DNA from: Bacillota bacterium
GTDB lineage: Bacteria > Bacillota > Clostridia > Oscillospirales > Acutalibacteraceae
Direction of reading: 5' to 3'
DNA: 43,814 nt
Assembly: GCA_023417635.1 (NCBI GenBank)
Contig: JAEZFF010000070.1
Coordinates: 1-43,814, forward strand
A program made the position numbers and the translations under genes. Below the pieces are notes generated by a model. It made no database searches. It was given only the letters and a program-made list of their open reading frames with translations, and was not told the DNA's origin. Shown piece by piece: positions 39,858-43,814 of this stretch (position 1 is the first letter of the stretch; each line of letters opens with the position of its first letter).

Positions 39858-39932
39858 TGGTGACCCGGGCGAGAATCGGACTCGCGTTACCGCCGTGAAA
39901 GGGCGGTGTCTTAACCGCTTGACCACCGGGCC
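39858..39932 (-). tRNA. tRNA-Glu (anticodon TTC)
   Basis: 75 bases starting GGCCCGGTGGTCAAGCGGTT, with the anticodon loop CTTTCAC between CCGCC and GGCGG and the CCA end encoded. Confidence 0.95.
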
Positions 39933-39937
39933 GTAAA

Positions 39938-40014
39938 TGGTAGCGGCAATTGGATTCGAACCAACGACGCTTCGGGTATGAACCGAATGCTCTAGCCAAC
40001 TGAGCTATGCCGCC
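39938..40014 (-). tRNA. tRNA-Met (anticodon CAT)
   Basis: 77 bases starting GGCGGCATAGCTCAGTTGGC, with the loop TTCATAC between TTCGG and CCGAA and the CCA end encoded. The paired first base and A-T-rich D arm fit an elongator tRNA-Met; a lysidine-modified tRNA-Ile cannot be fully excluded. Confidence 0.92.
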
Positions 40015-40019
40015 ACATA

Positions 40020-40042
40020 CGCACTGTTACAATAACGGTGCG
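40020..40042 (-). promoter_or_regulatory. Leader hairpin of the tRNA operon
   Basis: A 10-bp stem (40020-40029 with 40033-40042, one G-U) and a three-base loop lie between the promoter and tRNA-Met. No T-run follows, so it is more likely a processing or protective element than a terminator. Confidence 0.4.
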
Positions 40043-40048
40043 TTTATT

Positions 40049-40078
40049 ATTATACGCTATTCAACCTGTGCTTGTCAA
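40049..40078 (-). promoter_or_regulatory. Promoter of the tRNA operon
   Basis: Minus-strand TTGACA (40073-40078), 18-bp spacer, TATAAT (40049-40054), about 30 bp before tRNA-Met and directly downstream of guaB. Confidence 0.8.
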
Positions 40079-40110
40079 CCAATATTCCGAAATATTTTTC
40101 AGAATATGAG

Positions 40111-41595
40111 TCATTCTACAGAAACAGAGTAGTTCGGCGCTTCTTTGGTGATTTGAATGTCGTGCGGGTGGCTTTCCCTCAGGCCTGCGTTGGTAATGCG
40201 GCAGAACTTTGCCTTCGTGTGCAGGTCATCTATGGTTGCGCATCCGGTGTAGCCCATGCCGGAGCGCAAGCCCCCTACCATCTGATACACAGTATCGGAA
40301 AGCGGCCCCTTGTAAGGAACACGGCCCTCAACGCCTTCCGGAACAAGCTTCTTTGCATCCTGCTGGAAGTAGCGGTCTTTGCTGCCGTGGCCCATCGCCG
40401 CAAGGCTGCCCATGCCGCGGTAAACCTTAAACCGGCGGCCCTGGTACAGTTCCGTTTCGCCTGGGGACTCTTCGCAGCCCGCAACAAGCGAACCAATCAT
40501 AACAACGTTGGCGCCCGCCGCAAGTGCTTTCACAATGTCGCCGGAGAATTTGATGCCGCCATCTGCGATAATCGGAATGCCACACTTCTGCGCCGCGCAG
40601 GCAGCATCATAAACGGCCGTAATCTGCGGTACGCCAATCCCGGCAACAATCCGCGTTGTGCAGATGGAGCCCGGGCCTATGCCGACTTTTACGCAGTCTG
40701 CACCTGCGTCAATCAGTGCAAGTGTTCCCTCTGCCGTTGCTACATTGCCCGCAATCACCTGCAGGTGCGGGTATGCCTTCTTGACTTTCTTCACAGCGTT
40801 CAGCACGCCACTGTTGTGGCCATGGGCAGAGTCCAAGACTACAACGTCAACCTGTGCTTCTACAAGGGCTGCTACGCGGTCAAGAACATCATCCGTAGCG
40901 CCTATGGCTGCGCCGCAAAGCAGGCGGCCGTCGTCATCTCGTGCGGAATGCGGGTACTGAACAGCCTTTTCAATATCCTTAATGGTAATGAGGCCTCTTA
41001 ACTTGCCTTCTTTGTCAACAAGAGGCAGTTTCTCAATCCGGTGGCAGCGCAGAATTTCTTTTGCTTCCGTAAGAGTCGTGCCGACCGGCGCAGTTACGAG
41101 GTTTTCCTTCGTCATGACGCTTGAAATCAGCTTGTTGAAGTCTTCCCCCTGCATAAAACGGAGGTCACGGTTTGTAATGATACCAATCAGGCGGCCGGTT
41201 TTGTCGCAGATTGGTACGCCGGAAATGCGGTATCGCTCCATAATCATTTCTGCGTCATGCACGGTATGTTCCGGTGAAAGGAAGAACGGATTGACAATTA
41301 CGCCATTCTCGGAACGCTTTACGCGGTCCACCATATCCGCCTGGGTTTCAATGGGCATATTTTTGTGGATAATTCCAATGCCGCCTTCCCGCGCCATTGC
41401 AATCGCCATCTGGGTTTCCGTTACGGTGTCCATGGCTGAAGTCATCAGCGGGATATTGAGGTGAATTTTCTTCGTTAGCTGTGTGCCAAGTTTGGCCTCT
41501 TTCGGCAGAACGTGTGATTCCGCTGGAATCAGCAGCACATCGTCGAAGGTGAGCGCTTCTTTTACAAACTTCTCCGCGTAGTTCGTATTTAACAT
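40111..41595 (-). CDS. guaB: IMP dehydrogenase
   Basis: 494 residues from the ATG at 41595, which has GGAGG six bases upstream; the frame is open to 41634 but without SD. It oxidises IMP to XMP with NAD, the first step to GMP. A TIM barrel is interrupted by two CBS domains (about 95-205, VMTKENLVTAPVGTTL and the preceding IGIITNRD repeat). The catalytic loop is GPGSICTTRIV. The mobile-flap region with Arg-Tyr (SKDRYFQ) and the GLRSGMGYTG motif follow. Downstream is the tRNA operon. Confidence 0.97.
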   Translation of the reverse strand: MLNTNYAEKFVKEALTFDDVLLIPAESHVLPKEAKLGTQLTKKIHLNIPLMTSAMDTVTETQMAIAMAREGGIGIIHKNMPIETQADMVDRVKRSENGVIVNPFFLSPEHTVHDAEMIMERYRISGVPICDKTGRLIGIITNRDLRFMQGEDFNKLISSVMTKENLVTAPVGTTLTEAKEILRCHRIEKLPLVDKEGKLRGLITIKDIEKAVQYPHSARDDDGRLLCGAAIGATDDVLDRVAALVEAQVDVVVLDSAHGHNSGVLNAVKKVKKAYPHLQVIAGNVATAEGTLALIDAGADCVKVGIGPGSICTTRIVAGIGVPQITAVYDAACAAQKCGIPIIADGGIKFSGDIVKALAAGANVVMIGSLVAGCEESPGETELYQGRRFKVYRGMGSLAAMGHGSKDRYFQQDAKKLVPEGVEGRVPYKGPLSDTVYQMVGGLRSGMGYTGCATIDDLHTKAKFCRITNAGLRESHPHDIQITKEAPNYSVSVE

Positions 41596-41766
41596 TCCGT
41601 TCCTCCATCTTCCATTTCCATTATGAATTATCAAGCGGGCGGGCCTGTGGGCTCCGTCCGCTTACTGCCTAATGCTGCGCGCTGAAAATTGATATTAAGG
41701 GTTATTGTACCATTTTAAGAAGCCTGTTTCAATACTCCAGAAGAATTATGGACATTGTGGCTATTC

Positions 41767-42498
41767 TTATTCTGCTGATGCAGTAAAGCTCAGCCCCTGC
41801 GCATTTTCTCCGCGAAGGAAAAACCGGCTGCCCTGCTTTTCACCAAACACCTTCAGAGTATCGCCCTCCGGTGTTTCTCCCAGGTAATTAATTTGCACCT
41901 GCACGGCATGCTCCCGCTCCTCAGGCGGCAAAAAATCAGAGACAATGTCGCCGTAAACGGCGTTGTTCATATGTCCGTTGGCGTCGAGGTCCGAATGGTA
42001 TACCTTGCGCTCACCGAGCAGCGGGAGCCCCTCCGGAACGGTGAAGCGCTCCATCCGGTTCTCCGGCGCAATCACGTTTTCCGGGTAAATACCGTACGGC
42101 TTCAGCGCCTGCGGCCGCTGCACTTTTCGTGTTTTGGCATCTGCCAGCACCGTCGTCTGCATTACACTGAAAAGCAGCTCGCCGCTTTCGGCATAAAACA
42201 AAAAGTCACGGTAAAACTGCGCGCCGCCGCGTCCGAACGGGTGCGTATTTATGGTAATATTTTCCTTATGCTTTGGCATACGGAGGATCTTTGCACGCGT
42301 TGAGATAATGAAAAAAACAAGTCCTGTTTTTTGCCGCAGTTCTTCATAGCTGACGTGAACGGTGCCGAGGTGCTGCTCGCTTGTTTCCTGCACAAGGCGC
42401 AGAGCAGAGCCGAATTTCAGCGTATTCTGCGGCCCAACGTCATAGACTGGGATACGCAGGGAGCGGCTGTACCCTGCCCAAAGCTCTGCCGTGGTCAT
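41767..42498 (-). CDS. Acyl-ACP thioesterase
   Basis: 243 residues of the FatA/FatB-type bacterial thioesterase family, a double hot-dog fold. The first half has TRAKILRMPKHKENITI; the second half holds HSDLDANGHMNNAVYGDIVSD, whose Asn/His are the expected catalytic pair. It releases free fatty acids from acyl carrier protein, of possible interest in a fermenter that makes medium-chain acids. Its ATG overlaps the serS stop by four bases, so the two are transcribed together. Confidence 0.92.
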   Translation of the reverse strand: MTTAELWAGYSRSLRIPVYDVGPQNTLKFGSALRLVQETSEQHLGTVHVSYEELRQKTGLVFFIISTRAKILRMPKHKENITINTHPFGRGGAQFYRDFLFYAESGELLFSVMQTTVLADAKTRKVQRPQALKPYGIYPENVIAPENRMERFTVPEGLPLLGERKVYHSDLDANGHMNNAVYGDIVSDFLPPEEREHAVQVQINYLGETPEGDTLKVFGEKQGSRFFLRGENAQGLSFTASAE

Positions 42499-43778
42499 AG
42501 GCGAATGACATCTGTGCCAACGTATTTGCGCAGGACTTCCGGAACTGTTACGCTGCCGTCGGCATTCTGGTACTGCTCCACAATGGCAGGCATCACGCGG
42601 CTTGTGGCTAAGCCGGAAGCGTTTAAAGTATGCGCAAAGTACAGCTTGCCATCTTTTCCGCGGTACTTAATGTTGCCGCGGCGTGCCTGATAATCGCGTG
42701 CGTTGGAAGCAGAGCTGACTTCCTTATAGATGCCCATGCTTGGAATCCAGACTTCAATGTCGTAAGTGCGTGCCATGGAGAACGAGCAGTCACCCGCGGC
42801 AAGCTTGCTCAAGCGGTAATGAAGGCCAAGTTCCTGCACCAGACGTTCCGCTTTACCCACAAGTTCTTCAAATGCGGCATCGGAGCCTTCCTGCGTCGTG
42901 TACTGCACCATTTCCACTTTGTCGAACTGATGGCCGCGGATCATACCACGCTCCTCTGAGCGATAGCTTCCCGCCTCGCGGCGGTAGCACGGTGTGTAGG
43001 CAATGTACTTTTTCGGAAGCTCGTCTTCGGAAAGGATTTCATCGCGGTGCAGGTTTACAAGAGCGGTTTCTGCCGTCGGCAGCAGAAACTTCTTGTCTGT
43101 CGTGGTCGGGTTGGCAATCCAGTAGACTTCATCATTGAACTTCGGGAACTGGCCCGCCGTAAGGCCGCATTCATATTTCAGCATATGCGGAACAAGCATC
43201 AGTTCATAGCCGTCGTTCAGGTGTTCCTGAATAAAGAAATTCAGCAGCGCCCATTCCAGGCGTGCGCCCATTCCGCAGTAAATCCAGGTTCCAGCGCCCG
43301 CAAGTTTAGCCGCGCGCTGATAGTCAATCATGTGCAGGCTCTCGCAGAGTTCCACATGGTTTTTCGGGGTAAAGCCCTCAAAGACCGGCTTCTCTTTAAA
43401 ATAGTGAAGCGGCTTGTTGTTTTCTTTTCCGCCGGAAACAACGTCTTCGTCCGGCATGTTTGGAAGGCTGAGAAGCAATATCTTCTGCTGTCCTTCGGTC
43501 TTTTCCAGTTCTGCGTTTTCTTCTTTAATCTGTGCCGAAAGTGCCTTCATCTGCGCCATCACTTCCGAAACGTCGCCGCCCTGCTTCTTAATCTGCGGAA
43601 TCTGCTTGCTGACCGCATTCTGCTGCGCACGCTTTGCTTCCACACTTGCGGTAATCTCCCGGCGCTTCGCATCGATTGCCAGAATGTCATCCACCATTTT
43701 ATCTGCGTCGTAATTTCGCTTTTTTGCGCCTGCTTTGATTTTCTCCGGATTGCTTCGAATCAGTTTAATATCTATCAT
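42495..43778 (-). CDS. serS: Seryl-tRNA synthetase
   Basis: 427 residues, complete. The N-terminal long helical arm (about 30-105) binds the tRNA-Ser variable arm. The class II core follows with TAETALVNLHRDE, motif 2 TPCYRREAGSYRSEERGM and motif 3 NASGLATSRVMPAIVEQYQN near the C terminus. GAGGAGAG lies six bases before the ATG. Only 36 bp of upstream DNA is in the window, so a T-box leader could not be looked for. Confidence 0.97.
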   Translation of the reverse strand: MIDIKLIRSNPEKIKAGAKKRNYDADKMVDDILAIDAKRREITASVEAKRAQQNAVSKQIPQIKKQGGDVSEVMAQMKALSAQIKEENAELEKTEGQQKILLLSLPNMPDEDVVSGGKENNKPLHYFKEKPVFEGFTPKNHVELCESLHMIDYQRAAKLAGAGTWIYCGMGARLEWALLNFFIQEHLNDGYELMLVPHMLKYECGLTAGQFPKFNDEVYWIANPTTTDKKFLLPTAETALVNLHRDEILSEDELPKKYIAYTPCYRREAGSYRSEERGMIRGHQFDKVEMVQYTTQEGSDAAFEELVGKAERLVQELGLHYRLSKLAAGDCSFSMARTYDIEVWIPSMGIYKEVSSASNARDYQARRGNIKYRGKDGKLYFAHTLNASGLATSRVMPAIVEQYQNADGSVTVPEVLRKYVGTDVIRL

Positions 43779-43814
43779 GTTTTTCTCTCCTCTTGCCGCT
43801 TAGTGAATTTTTAT

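Overview
The window looks like a chromosomal segment of a fermentative, low-to-mid GC Gram-positive bacterium, most likely a clostridium of the Oscillospiraceae/Ruminococcaceae type. This is inferred from several things: strong AGGAGG ribosome-binding sites, TTGACA/TATAAT promoters, an FatA-like acyl-ACP thioesterase, several LacI regulators, PTS and CUT1 sugar uptake, and tRNAs with encoded CCA. No 16S or other decisive phylogenetic marker is present.

Layout. (1) 1-3210: an AT-rich, minus-strand operon of small membrane, lipoprotein and secreted-type proteins of unknown function, behind a near-consensus promoter. (2) 3324-4001: a decayed IS30-type transposase. (3) 4073-12530: a muropeptide salvage locus. 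On the minus strand it encodes MurP (PTS EIIBC), MupG (6-phospho-muramidase), a strange HPr/Enzyme I chimera, an EIIA protein, NagB and NagA. Divergently it encodes MurQ, MurR and a HAD phosphatase. Together these take MurNAc(-GlcNAc) to fructose-6-phosphate. (4) 12530-18420: transposase and permease relics, an AraC regulator, a large surface GH16 beta-glucanase with four carbohydrate-binding modules, and an AAA ATPase gene cut by a second IS30 relic. (5) 18466-28327: one ten-gene minus-strand operon from a clear promoter/operator. It encodes a LacI regulator, a TIM-barrel isomerase/epimerase, an ion-coupled carrier, a stand-alone HyuA-type hydantoinase/oxoprolinase, an HExxH protein, a KDG-type kinase, an HPS-like decarboxylase/aldolase, a PHI-like isomerase, a broken Gfo/Idh oxidoreductase and KDPG aldolase. 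Its substrate is unknown, and it is the best candidate here for an undescribed catabolic system. (6) 28713-29434: an internally deleted DDE transposase. (7) 29568-38406: a fructan/sucrose locus (LplB/LplC-type permeases, binding lipoprotein, intracellular GH32, lipoprotein GH32, fructokinase) with a divergent LacI regulator. (8) 38617-39252: an ISL3 transposase relic. (9) 39303-39737: tandem repeats carrying 3' ends of the neighbouring tRNA-Val plus terminator hairpins. (10) 39739-40078: a tRNA-Met/Glu/Val operon. (11) 40111-43778: housekeeping genes guaB, an acyl-ACP thioesterase and serS.

A recurring theme is erosion by internal deletion that leaves both ends of a gene in place. It is seen in the HPr/EI chimera, the Gfo/Idh pseudogene, the DDE transposase and the first IS30 copy. 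In the IS30 copy the deletion can be traced to a 7-bp direct repeat by comparison with the second copy.
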